From: Hyphomicrobiales bacterium
GTDB lineage: Bacteria > Pseudomonadota > Alphaproteobacteria > Rhizobiales > Beijerinckiaceae
Direction: 5' to 3'
Length of the DNA: 64,000 bases
NCBI GenBank assembly: GCA_900470775.1
Contig: UCBZ01000001.1
Location: forward strand, 46,555 to 110,554
The notes under the pieces were generated by a model that saw nothing but the letters and a program-made list of their open reading frames with translations, searched no databases and was not told the origin of the DNA. Positions 23,819-31,375 of the stretch are shown piece after piece; within the stretch, counting starts at the first letter, position 1, and each line of letters opens with the position of its first letter. Made by a program: the position numbers and the translations under genes.

Positions 23819-25051
23819 ATGAGCGCCCATCACGATGATCTGGAGACCCGCCCGCCGGACAGGCGCGAGGCGGATCTGTTCGCCCGCCTGCCGGCGGTAC
23901 TGGCCGCCGCGATGACGGCGCCGGCCTATGCCGCGCATCTCGGAGGCGTCGATCCTGCCGCAATCACCGATCGCAACGCGCTCTCTGAGCTGCCGGTCCT
24001 GCGCAAGGCGGATATGCCAGCTCTGCAGAAGGCAGCGCTGCCCTTCGGCGGTTTCGTTCCCGGCCAGCCCGGCGCCTTCGGGCGACTTTTCACCTCACCC
24101 GGCCCGATCTTCGAGCCCGAGGGCACGGGGCGTGACCCATGGGGCACGGCGCGCGGTCTGTTCGCGGCGGGTTTCCGGGCCGGCGACATCGTGCTCAACA
24201 CCTTCGGCTACCATCTGACCCCGGGCGGCTTCATCATGGATTCGGGTGCGCGCGCGCTCGGCTGCGCGGTGATCCCGGCCGGCCCTGGCAATACCGAGCA
24301 GCAGATGGAGGTGATCGCCGCCTACAGGCCCACCGCCTATACCGGCACGCCTGATTTCCTGAAGATCCTGATCGAGGCCGCCGAAAGCCGCGGTGTCGAC
24401 ATCTCCTGCATCAAGCGCGCGGTGGTCTCGGGCGCCGCCTTCCCTCCCTCGCTGCAGGCCTGGGTGCGTGAGCGCGGTATCGATGCCTATCAGCTTTACG
24501 CCACCGCCGATCTCGGCATCATCGCCTATGAGACATCCGCCCGCGAGGGCATGGTTCTGAACGAGAACCTGATCGTCGAGATCGTGCGGCCGGGCACCGG
24601 CGATCCGGTGGCGGAGGGTGAGGTCGGCGAGATCGTCGTCACCAATCTCGACCCGCATCATCCCCAGATCAGGCTCGCGGTCGGCGATCTCACCGCCGTG
24701 ATGCCGGGCGTCAGCGCCTGCGGCCGGACGAACAGCCGCATCAGAGGCTGGATGGGCCGCGCCGACCAGACCGCCAAGATCAAGGGCATGTTCGTGCGGC
24801 CCGAGCAGGTCGCGGAGATCGCCAAGCGCCATAGCGAGATCGCCAAGCTGCGCCTTGTCGTCGGCCGCGCCGACGAGGTCGACACGATGACGCTGAAGGC
24901 GGAGATCTATGCCGAACCCGCCGGGCTGATCGACGCCGTCTCCTCGACGCTGCAGCAGGTGACGAAGCTGCGCGGCGCGGTCGAGATCCTGCCGCTGGGC
25001 GCGCTGCCGAACGATGGCAAGGTCATCGCTGACGAGCGGCCGGTGGGGTGA
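23819..25051 (+). CDS. Phenylacetate-CoA ligase (PaaK)-like AMP-dependent ligase
   Basis: This 410-residue member of the PaaK branch of adenylate-forming enzymes shows RLFTSPGPIFEPEGTGRD, where PaaK proteins have SSGTTG, and NTFGYHLTPGGFIMDSGARAL, TGTPDFLKILIEAA, and a C-terminal lid with WMGRADQTAKIKGMFVRPEQV. The nucleotide loop is atypical (TSPGP), so substrate and even activity may differ from true PaaK. It is the second CoA-ligase gene linked to this transporter operon, supporting import followed by CoA activation of an aromatic or other organic acid. Confidence 0.82.
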   Translation: MSAHHDDLETRPPDRREADLFARLPAVLAAAMTAPAYAAHLGGVDPAAITDRNALSELPVLRKADMPALQKAALPFGGFVPGQPGAFGRLFTSPGPIFEPEGTGRDPWGTARGLFAAGFRAGDIVLNTFGYHLTPGGFIMDSGARALGCAVIPAGPGNTEQQMEVIAAYRPTAYTGTPDFLKILIEAAESRGVDISCIKRAVVSGAAFPPSLQAWVRERGIDAYQLYATADLGIIAYETSAREGMVLNENLIVEIVRPGTGDPVAEGEVGEIVVTNLDPHHPQIRLAVGDLTAVMPGVSACGRTNSRIRGWMGRADQTAKIKGMFVRPEQVAEIAKRHSEIAKLRLVVGRADEVDTMTLKAEIYAEPAGLIDAVSSTLQQVTKLRGAVEILPLGALPNDGKVIADERPVG

Positions 25052-25091
25052 GCCGCTCTGGTCGAGACGAAGCCGAATAAGGCGCGGGGAA

Positions 25092-25226
25092 CCCTCTCCT
25101 GTAAGGAGAGGGCAGGGTGAGGTGTAGGCCCCTCGACCAGCGAAACGACTGATTGCGGCGGTCAGGTCACGGCCGAATGTCAAACGGCCTACACCGCACC
25201 CCTACCCCTCTCCTTACAGGAGAGGG
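25092..25226. repeat. Palindromic intergenic element, family C
   Basis: This element fills the gap between the convergent CoA ligase and ung genes. The arms at 25092-25112 and 25206-25226 are perfect 21-base reverse complements. Each is itself a hairpin, CCCTCTCCT-gta-AGGAGAGGG. Inner arms GGTGTAGGCC (25121-25130) and GGCCTACACC (25186-25195) also pair exactly. Sequence resembling the start of the left arm reappears at the window end (63961 onward). Confidence 0.85.
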
Positions 25227-25237
25227 GATCCCCCGCC

Positions 25238-25936
25238 TCACCAGGCAATCGCGGGCTCTCCCTTCGCCGCCAACCAGGCATTCGCCTTTGAGAACGGCTT
25301 CGAGCCGAAGAAGCCCCGCCGTGCCGAAAGCGGCGAGGGGTGGGCGCTTGCCAGCACCAGATGGCGGCTTTCGTCGATCAGAGGCCGCCGCGTCTGCGCC
25401 GGATTGCCCCAGAGGATGAAGACCACATGCGGTCGTTCGCGCGAGACGGCTGTGATGATCGCATCGGTCACGGCGCCCCAGCCGAGCAGCAGGTGCGAAC
25501 CGGCTTTGGACGCGCCTTCGCGCACGGTTAGCGCGGTGTTCAGAAGCAGCACGCCCTGCTTTGCCCATGTCGTCAGATCGCCGTCAGCCGGTGCAACGAG
25601 GCCGAGATCGTCGCCGCGCTCGCGATAGATGTTGACCAGCGAGCGCGGCAGCGGCGGCGGGCCGACATAGGAGAAGGCGAGCCCGTTGGCGTGGCCCGGC
25701 GTCGGGTAGGGGTCCTGGCCGAGGATGACGACGCGAACGCTGTCGAGCGGCGTCAGCGCCAGCGCGGCGAAGACGCGTTCGGGGGCGGGGGCCACGACAT
25801 GGCCGGCCTCCCGCTCGGCATCGACGGCGGCGCAGGCGCGCTGGGCCTGCGCGCCAGGCTGGAAAACCGGCAGCGCGCCCCAGTCCCTGGCCTCAGCGCT
25901 CGCGAGAAAGGCCGCGAGCGCGGTGCGGCAGCTCAC
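25238..25936 (-). CDS. ung: Uracil-DNA glycosylase, family 1
   Basis: The 232-residue base-excision repair enzyme removes uracil from DNA. It has the catalytic motif GQDPYPTPGHANGLAFS (Asp75) and the second motif HPSPLSARRGFFG (His199). Length and motif spacing match family-1 Ung. It starts with GTG at 25936, which overlaps the stop of the upstream 5'-nucleotidase gene by four bases, so the two form a small operon. That pairing puts DNA repair beside nucleotide salvage, though a functional link is only inferred. Confidence 0.97.
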   Translation of the reverse strand: MSCRTALAAFLASAEARDWGALPVFQPGAQAQRACAAVDAEREAGHVVAPAPERVFAALALTPLDSVRVVILGQDPYPTPGHANGLAFSYVGPPPLPRSLVNIYRERGDDLGLVAPADGDLTTWAKQGVLLLNTALTVREGASKAGSHLLLGWGAVTDAIITAVSRERPHVVFILWGNPAQTRRPLIDESRHLVLASAHPSPLSARRGFFGSKPFSKANAWLAAKGEPAIAW

Positions 25937-27453
25937 TTCAGGACAGCCCGGCCCTCGACCTTGGCGTCGATCGTGCCCAGCCGGCGCAGATAGACCATCA
26001 CCTCATTGGCCATCAGCTTGCCGTCGGTCAGGCCGATCAGCGTCTTGCCGCGTCCGAGTGCGGTATAGCCGTCGCCGCCTTCCAGCATGAAGTTGTTCGA
26101 CGCAACCGTATATTTGCCGGCGGGGTCGATCGGCTTGCCGTCGACCGTCACAGTGGTCACGCGCGAGCCCTGGGGCTGCTTCAAATCGGCCTCGAAGGCC
26201 AGGCCGGAGACGACAGGGAAGCGGCCGGCACCCTGGGGTGCGTCGCGCAGCCCGTTCTCGATCGCGTCCTTGACGTCCTTGCCGGTGATCTCGACCATGA
26301 CGGTGGCGTTGCCGAAGGGCAGTTCGCTCAGCACGTCACGGCGGGTCAGCTTGTGGCCGATCGGATACTGCTTGTTGGCGCGGATGCCGCCGGCATTGGT
26401 GATCGCCAGCTGAGCGCCGGTCGCGGTCTTGATCGCATCGGCGATCAGGTTGCCGATCGCGGTCTCCTGCGTGCGGATGACGCCGGTGCGCGAATCAAGC
26501 GGTGCGGCGAGCACGGCGACATCGATGTCGAGCTCCTTCGAGAGCTCGGATTCGTAGCCCTTCACCAGGGCCGCGACTTCGGGGTCGGGCGTCGCGCCGC
26601 GCGAGTCGTTGACGCGGAAGGTCGGCGTCCAGGAGACCTGGCGGGCGGCGCCCTCGCCGCGCACGCTGACGGCGATGTCGATGGCGGTGACGTAATTGCC
26701 CTCTTCGTTCGATTCGACCATCACGACCTTGCCGTCATAGGCGATGGCGAGGTCGTGGTCGTGGCCGGTGAGCAGGATGTCGACGACGCGCGAGCGCACG
26801 ATGGCGTTGTCCATGGCGCGGTCGGCATGAACGACGGCGACGAGGATGTCGGCGCCCTGGCTCTTCAGCGCGCGCGCCTCGCGCCGCAGCGCCTCCATGG
26901 TCGAGGAGAATTTCAGGTCGCCGGGGTTGGAGATCTGCGGGGTCGGGTCATAGGCGGTGCCGATGACGCCGACCTTGAAGCCGCCGAGCTCGAAGATCTG
27001 GCTGTCCTTATGGCCGGGCAAAGGCTGGCCGGCGGCGTCGCGCAGGTTGGCGGCGAAGGTCGGATAGCTCTGGGCTGCCGTCAGCTTGAGGTAGTTCTCC
27101 TTGCCGAAATCGAATTCGTGGTTCCCTGGCACGAAGACGTCGAGCCCCATCTTGTTCTGCATCGCGACGATATGGGCGCCCTGGTCGAAGCCCGACATCA
27201 GCGAGGGCGAATAGCAATCGCCGGCATGGCAGAACAGCACGGGCACGCCCTTGGCGCGCTCGGCCCTGGCGATGCCGGCGGCGCGCGCGAAGCCGCCGCG
27301 GCCCTTGTCGTCGCTCATCTTGTAGATGTCGTTGATCAGCAGCAGCGTGAAGGCAGGCGCCGGCGTCTGGGCGATCGCGGCCGGCGCTGTGGCGGCGAGC
27401 GCGGCCGGGGCGGCGATGACGCCCAGGGCGTTGCGGCGGGTCAGCTTGGTCAT
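25933..27453 (-). CDS. Exported 5'-nucleotidase / metallophosphatase (UshA-like)
   Basis: This 506-residue periplasmic enzyme probably hydrolyses nucleotides or related phosphate esters. An RR-containing export signal (MTKLTRRNALGVIAAPAAL, cleavage near AIA) precedes a calcineurin-like metallophosphatase domain with LLINDIYKM, HAGDCYSPS, VPGNHEFDFGKENY and LLTGHDHDLAIAY. A 5'-nucleotidase C-terminal domain follows (about residues 320-480, ITNAGGIRANKQYPIG). The first motif has ND instead of the more usual DxH. Its stop overlaps ung. Confidence 0.92.
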   Translation of the reverse strand: MTKLTRRNALGVIAAPAALAATAPAAIAQTPAPAFTLLLINDIYKMSDDKGRGGFARAAGIARAERAKGVPVLFCHAGDCYSPSLMSGFDQGAHIVAMQNKMGLDVFVPGNHEFDFGKENYLKLTAAQSYPTFAANLRDAAGQPLPGHKDSQIFELGGFKVGVIGTAYDPTPQISNPGDLKFSSTMEALRREARALKSQGADILVAVVHADRAMDNAIVRSRVVDILLTGHDHDLAIAYDGKVVMVESNEEGNYVTAIDIAVSVRGEGAARQVSWTPTFRVNDSRGATPDPEVAALVKGYESELSKELDIDVAVLAAPLDSRTGVIRTQETAIGNLIADAIKTATGAQLAITNAGGIRANKQYPIGHKLTRRDVLSELPFGNATVMVEITGKDVKDAIENGLRDAPQGAGRFPVVSGLAFEADLKQPQGSRVTTVTVDGKPIDPAGKYTVASNNFMLEGGDGYTALGRGKTLIGLTDGKLMANEVMVYLRRLGTIDAKVEGRAVLK

Positions 27454-27648
27454 GAGGTGGAGCCTCTGATTGAGAACACCTCCAGACTAGCAAGGCTTGC
27501 GCCGTTCTGGCCAGCGCAACCATCGCCTCGGCCGCGTCGCAGGTCCTGTTGAAGGTTCGGCAGTGTCGCACCCCCGATTTCCGGACGTTTCACGACTGGA
27601 CGAAAACCGGAACTCGTCTAAATCACGGGTCAGATGAAAGAGCGTGCC

Positions 27649-28713
27649 ATGACCTCCGAGACGCCGCCAGCCGCTGCCGGATATGCCGTTCCGCTGCCGA
27701 GAGATCATCCTCCGATCCGGAGCGGGCGGATCGGGGTCCTGATGATGAACCTCGGCACGCCGGAAGGCACCAGCTACTGGCCGATGCGGGCCTATCTGCG
27801 CGAGTTTCTGTCCGACCGTCGCGTGATCGAGACGTCGCGCTGGCTGTGGTGGCCGCTGCTCAATCTGGTCATTCTGACGACCCGACCGGGCCGCAAGGGC
27901 AAGGACTACGCCTCGATCTGGAACAATGAGCGCGATGAGGGGCCGCTCAAGACGATCACGCGCTCCCAGACCGAACAGCTCGCCGCGCGGCTTGCGCCGG
28001 AGACAGGCGATCGCGTCGTCTTCGACTGGGCGATGCGCTACGGCTTCCCGGATGTGAAGAGCCGGCTGAAGGCCCTACTCGACCAGGGCTGCGACCGCAT
28101 CCTGCTGGTGCCGCTCTATCCGCAATATGCCGCGCCGACCTCGGCCACGGCCTGCGACCAGGCCTTCCGCGCGCTGATGACGATGCGCTGGCAGCCGGCG
28201 GTGCGCGTCGTGCCGCCCTATCACGACGATCCCGCCTATATCAAAGCGCTGGCGACCTCGATGCGCGCCTCGCTCGCGAAGCTCGATTTCGAGCCGGAGG
28301 TGATCCTGTGCTCCTTCCACGGCATGCCGAAGGAGTATCTGCTCAAGGGCGACCCCTATCACTGCCACTGCGCCAAGACCTGGCGGCTGCTACGCGAGGA
28401 GCTGGGCTTCAGCCGCGAGCGCTTCCGGCTGACCTTCCAGTCGCGCTTCGGGCCCGATGAGTGGCTGCAGCCCTATACCGACGAGACGGTGAAGGCGCTG
28501 GCGGCGTCGGGCACCAAGTCGATGGCGATCGTCGCGCCGGGCTTCTCGGCCGATTGCCTGGAGACGCTTGAGGAACTCGATGTCGAGAACCGCGAATTCT
28601 TCATGCATGGCGGCGGCGAAAAATTCGCCTATCTGCCCTGCCTGAACGCCTCGGCGGAAGGCGTGGACGCGATCGAGGCGGTGGTGCGCCGCGAGCTGAT
28701 GGGCTGGGTCTGA
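27649..28713 (+). CDS. hemH: Ferrochelatase
   Basis: Ferrochelatase inserts Fe2+ into protoporphyrin IX at the last step of heme synthesis. The protein has the N-terminal MMNLGTPEG block, the catalytic LCSFHGMPKEY motif (His224) and the C-terminal IVAPGFSADCLETLEEL region with the conserved Glu. A CHC group after GDPYH could be a metal site, as in some bacterial ferrochelatases, but that is a guess. ATG 27649 has AAAGAG upstream; ATG 27634 is an alternative. The last 85 bases overlap the convergent alpha/beta hydrolase gene. Confidence 0.96.
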   Translation: MTSETPPAAAGYAVPLPRDHPPIRSGRIGVLMMNLGTPEGTSYWPMRAYLREFLSDRRVIETSRWLWWPLLNLVILTTRPGRKGKDYASIWNNERDEGPLKTITRSQTEQLAARLAPETGDRVVFDWAMRYGFPDVKSRLKALLDQGCDRILLVPLYPQYAAPTSATACDQAFRALMTMRWQPAVRVVPPYHDDPAYIKALATSMRASLAKLDFEPEVILCSFHGMPKEYLLKGDPYHCHCAKTWRLLREELGFSRERFRLTFQSRFGPDEWLQPYTDETVKALAASGTKSMAIVAPGFSADCLETLEELDVENREFFMHGGGEKFAYLPCLNASAEGVDAIEAVVRRELMGWV

Positions 28714-29621
28714 TCCGCCCGCTGCGCCGCGCGCCCCGCCACGAAATCCGCGACGATCGCCGCGACCTGGCGCGATTGCAGGATGCGGCGATGCCCGAGC
28801 CCCTGCACGGCATGAAGCCGCACGAAGGAACCGGCGCCGGCCAGCATCTCGGCATTGGCGAAGCCGACCTCCTTGTCGTCGCGGCAATGCAGCAGCAGCG
28901 TCGGCCCGCCGAAGCGCGCGAGCTGATCGGCGCCTTCGAAGGCTGAGATCGGCGTTCCGGCGACGCTGTGGATGCGCGCCTCCAGCGCCGCCTGACCGCG
29001 CTGGCTTAAGCCGATCGCCCTGCCGAACTGGCGTGTCACCTGCGCCAGCGACGAAGGCGGGCAGATCATGGCGAGGCGCTGTGCCATCACGCGCGGCTGC
29101 GCGGGAACAGTGCCTGCGAGCGCCGCGAGCGCGATCGACCCGCCGAAGGAGTGGCTCACGATCGCATGCACGGGCGCGAAGGCACGCGCGACGGCCTCGA
29201 GGCTCGCCACGCCGAGCGGCACGTTGAGTTCGGAGCCGGTCGACTGGCCGTGCGCCGGCAGATCATAGGCGACGACCCGGAAACCCGCATTCAGCAGGGG
29301 AGCGACGAAGGCGCCCATCGTGGCCGCCTCGCCAGTCCAGCCATGCAGCAGGATGACGGTTTGCGCCGGGCTCCTCGCGATCTCGGGTCGAGGCTCGCAG
29401 ACATAGGCCGAGACCGAGCCGCAAGGGAAAGGGACCGAAACCCGAGCCGCCCTGCCCAGCCGCCCGCCCATGGACTTGACCGCAGGGCCGGAATTGATTC
29501 CCTGATGAGCTCGGGGTGGCGTGCAGAAGGCCTTGAAAGCGAGCCGGCCGGTCAGGCGCGGCGCGATCAGGCTTGAGGCGCGGATAACGGGCCGGAGCAG
29601 GCGGAGGAACGAGGCGGCCAT
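28629..29621 (-). CDS. Alpha/beta hydrolase
   Basis: This 330-residue serine hydrolase has the oxyanion motif LLHGWTGEA, the nucleophile elbow VSHSFGGSIA, an acid residue region LLHCRDDKEV and a late His (GLGHRRIL). The N-terminus is basic and hydrophobic and may anchor it to the membrane. The final 28 codons overlap the end of hemH antisense and encode a Ser/Thr-rich tail without domain features. It diverges from the MarR gene, with tandem operator-like sites between them, so it is probably the target of that regulator. Confidence 0.88.
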   Translation of the reverse strand: MAASFLRLLRPVIRASSLIAPRLTGRLAFKAFCTPPRAHQGINSGPAVKSMGGRLGRAARVSVPFPCGSVSAYVCEPRPEIARSPAQTVILLHGWTGEAATMGAFVAPLLNAGFRVVAYDLPAHGQSTGSELNVPLGVASLEAVARAFAPVHAIVSHSFGGSIALAALAGTVPAQPRVMAQRLAMICPPSSLAQVTRQFGRAIGLSQRGQAALEARIHSVAGTPISAFEGADQLARFGGPTLLLHCRDDKEVGFANAEMLAGAGSFVRLHAVQGLGHRRILQSRQVAAIVADFVAGRAAQRADQTQPISSRRTTASIASTPSAEAFRQGR

Positions 29622-29637
29622 GGCGCGAGTCCTGATT

Positions 29638-29673
29638 TGTTCAGCCTTGAACGAGTATGTTCAATCATGAACA
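29638..29673. promoter_or_regulatory. Tandem MarR-type operators in a divergent promoter
   Basis: Two 16-bp dyads share the pattern TGTTCA-N4-TGAAC: 29638-29653 (TGTTCAgcctTGAACG) and 29658-29673 (TGTTCAatcaTGAACA, a perfect palindrome in its arms). Their centres are 20 bp apart, close to two helical turns. They lie between the hydrolase gene and marR, and the second overlaps the marR ATG. The arrangement fits autoregulation by a MarR dimer on one DNA face. Confidence 0.7.
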
Positions 29674-30170
29674 AAAAGCAAGAGCCTTCACCCCAGCCGA
29701 ACAAACCCCGTCTGCCCTGGGACCTGCCGCGCTTCCGCAACTGGATCGCGGTGGCGCGCGTCCATCAGCTCTGGAAGAGGGTGTTTGGCGAGGCGCTCTT
29801 GCCGCTGGGCATCCAGCTCGCGCATTACGACGTGCTCGCCAACATCGCCCATTATCCCGGGCTGACCCAGCAGGCGCTGGCCGAGAAGCTGCTGGTCGGG
29901 CGGAGCACCATGAGCATGCTCCTGCCGGAGCTGGAGCGCCGCGGCCTGATCGAGCGGCGCGGCGACGACGCCGACCGCCGCGTCCGTCGCTTGTGGCTGA
30001 CGGACGAAGGCGCTGCCCTGACCGACAGGGCCATGGCGATCCATGTCGCCAGGCTGGAGGAGATGATGACGGTGCTGAGCGACGCCGAATGCGATTCGAT
30101 CGGCGAGATGATGCGCCGGATCGCGACATCGCTCGAAGGCCGAGCCGAGCCCGCCGCCCCGCAGGAATAG
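29667..30170 (+). CDS. MarR-family transcriptional regulator
   Basis: This 167-residue dimeric winged-helix repressor has the helix-turn-helix at about residues 65-95 (LTQQALAEKLLVGRSTMSMLLPELERRGLI) and the wing ERRGDDADRRVRRLWLT, quoted as separate parts. The helical dimerisation ends surround it. ATG 29667 is the only ATG that gives a normal family N-terminus; there is no obvious ribosome site and the start lies inside an operator-like repeat, so a leaderless message is possible. It probably controls itself and the divergent alpha/beta hydrolase. The ligand is unknown. Confidence 0.92.
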   Translation: MNKKQEPSPQPNKPRLPWDLPRFRNWIAVARVHQLWKRVFGEALLPLGIQLAHYDVLANIAHYPGLTQQALAEKLLVGRSTMSMLLPELERRGLIERRGDDADRRVRRLWLTDEGAALTDRAMAIHVARLEEMMTVLSDAECDSIGEMMRRIATSLEGRAEPAAPQE

Positions 30171-30171
30171 C

Positions 30172-30197
30172 AAAAGGGCCGCTCTTGCGAGCGGCCC
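30172..30197 (-). terminator. Rho-independent terminator for the porin gene
   Basis: A perfect 9-bp stem, GGGCCGCTC-ttgc-GAGCGGCCC (30176-30197), is followed on the minus strand by TTTTG. It lies 27 bases past the porin stop and also just after the convergent marR stop, so it may act on both strands, though the T run favours the minus strand. Confidence 0.8.
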
Positions 30198-30223
30198 CCT
30201 GCTGATCTGCCGTGCGTCGAGGC

Positions 30224-31150
30224 TTACTTCGCCGGGGCGAAGATGCCGATGCTGCTGGCGGTGATGTCGAAGGAGAGCGAGCCGACCACGGTCGGGTTGC
30301 ACCAGTTCGAGGTGTAGTTGCCGGTCGCGTTGCCGCGGTTGATGCCGCGCGGATCCGAGGTCAGCAGGAAGCATTCGTTCTTGGAGAGGTTGGTGTCGTG
30401 ATAACGGATATCCGCCGTCAGGTTCTTGTAGGTGTAGGACAGGCCGACGTTCCAGTAGTTGTAGTCGGGCAGGCGGATTGCCACCGGGAAGGCGATATTG
30501 GTGTTGGTCGTGCCCAGCCAGTAGCGACCGAATTCGCCGGAGACCGAGAGGCCTTCGAGGAAGGGAAGGTTGTACTTGGCGGTGGCCGAGGCGTAGGTGC
30601 CCTCCGCGCCGGTTCCGAGCCAGTTCCAAGCATGGAAGACGTTGGCGCCGACGGTGACCTTGTCGTCCCAGTTGTAGGAGACCTTGCCGACGACTTCCAT
30701 GAAATCGGTGTTGCGCGGCGTCCAGGTCGCGCCCAGCGAGTCGATGAAGCGCTTCTCGTTGGGGTAGTAGTACTGGATCACGCCGAGATCGAAGGTGACG
30801 GGGCCGAATTTCGGCCGGATACCGGCAGTGAAGTCGATTTCGGCGGGCGGGCTGGTGGCGAGATCGACGTTGGAACCCCAGACGCCGACATAAAACAGGT
30901 TGTCGTAGATCTGCAGTTCGACGCCGCCCTGGATCGCGGGCTTGCGGTCGGTCTGCGAGATGCCGCGGAAGTTGTAGTCCGTGAGGCCCTTGATGCTGAT
31001 CGCGGCATCGATCCAGGTGATGCTCGGCGGGATCGGGGCGAGCGGCGCGCCCTTGCGGCTCGGCAGGTCGGCGGCCTGCGCGGCGCCGGCGAAAGCCGCG
31101 AGGGACAGGGTCAGGCCAGCCACCGAAGAACGGACGAAATCGAAAGCCAT
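30224..31150 (-). CDS. TorF-family putative outer-membrane porin
   Basis: This is a 308-residue exported beta-barrel protein. The signal peptide ends AAQA and the mature chain begins ADLPSRKG. Repeated amphipathic strands with aromatic girdles are evident (GLTDYNFRGISQTD, NLFYVGVWGSNVDL, PDYNYWNVGLSYTYKNLT). The pattern SYNFRGISQT-like near the start is typical of the TIGR02001/TorF family. The start ATG 31150 has GGAG upstream. The gene ends at a strong terminator. Its Ala-Asp mature N-terminus and the L,D-transpeptidase gene upstream suggest possible covalent attachment to peptidoglycan (inference). Confidence 0.85.
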   Translation of the reverse strand: MAFDFVRSSVAGLTLSLAAFAGAAQAADLPSRKGAPLAPIPPSITWIDAAISIKGLTDYNFRGISQTDRKPAIQGGVELQIYDNLFYVGVWGSNVDLATSPPAEIDFTAGIRPKFGPVTFDLGVIQYYYPNEKRFIDSLGATWTPRNTDFMEVVGKVSYNWDDKVTVGANVFHAWNWLGTGAEGTYASATAKYNLPFLEGLSVSGEFGRYWLGTTNTNIAFPVAIRLPDYNYWNVGLSYTYKNLTADIRYHDTNLSKNECFLLTSDPRGINRGNATGNYTSNWCNPTVVGSLSFDITASSIGIFAPAK

Positions 31151-31266
31151 TATCTGCTCCGTGCCAAAATCGAGCTCTGCGCCGCGGCGCGTTTCCGCCA
31201 CAATGAAGGCGGCCGATCGCCATTTTCAGCAAGGCAAGGTTTTTGGCAGGATGCTCAGGGTTTAAG

Positions 31267-31290
31267 CAAAAGGCCCCGCTTGAGGGGCCT
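31267..31290 (-). terminator. Rho-independent terminator after the L,D-transpeptidase gene
   Basis: The inverted repeat AGGCCCC-gcttga-GGGGCCT (31271-31290) has a perfect 7-bp stem followed on the minus strand by TTTTG. It lies about 90 bases past the stop at 31376 and upstream of the porin promoter region, so it should separate the two transcripts. Confidence 0.7.
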
Positions 31291-31375
31291 CTTGCGCCTG
31301 CGAAATAGTCCAGGCCGACAAAGCGGTGGGCTGTTGTATTTCGATCACGCCGTATTCGGCGCGTAATATTTGGTC

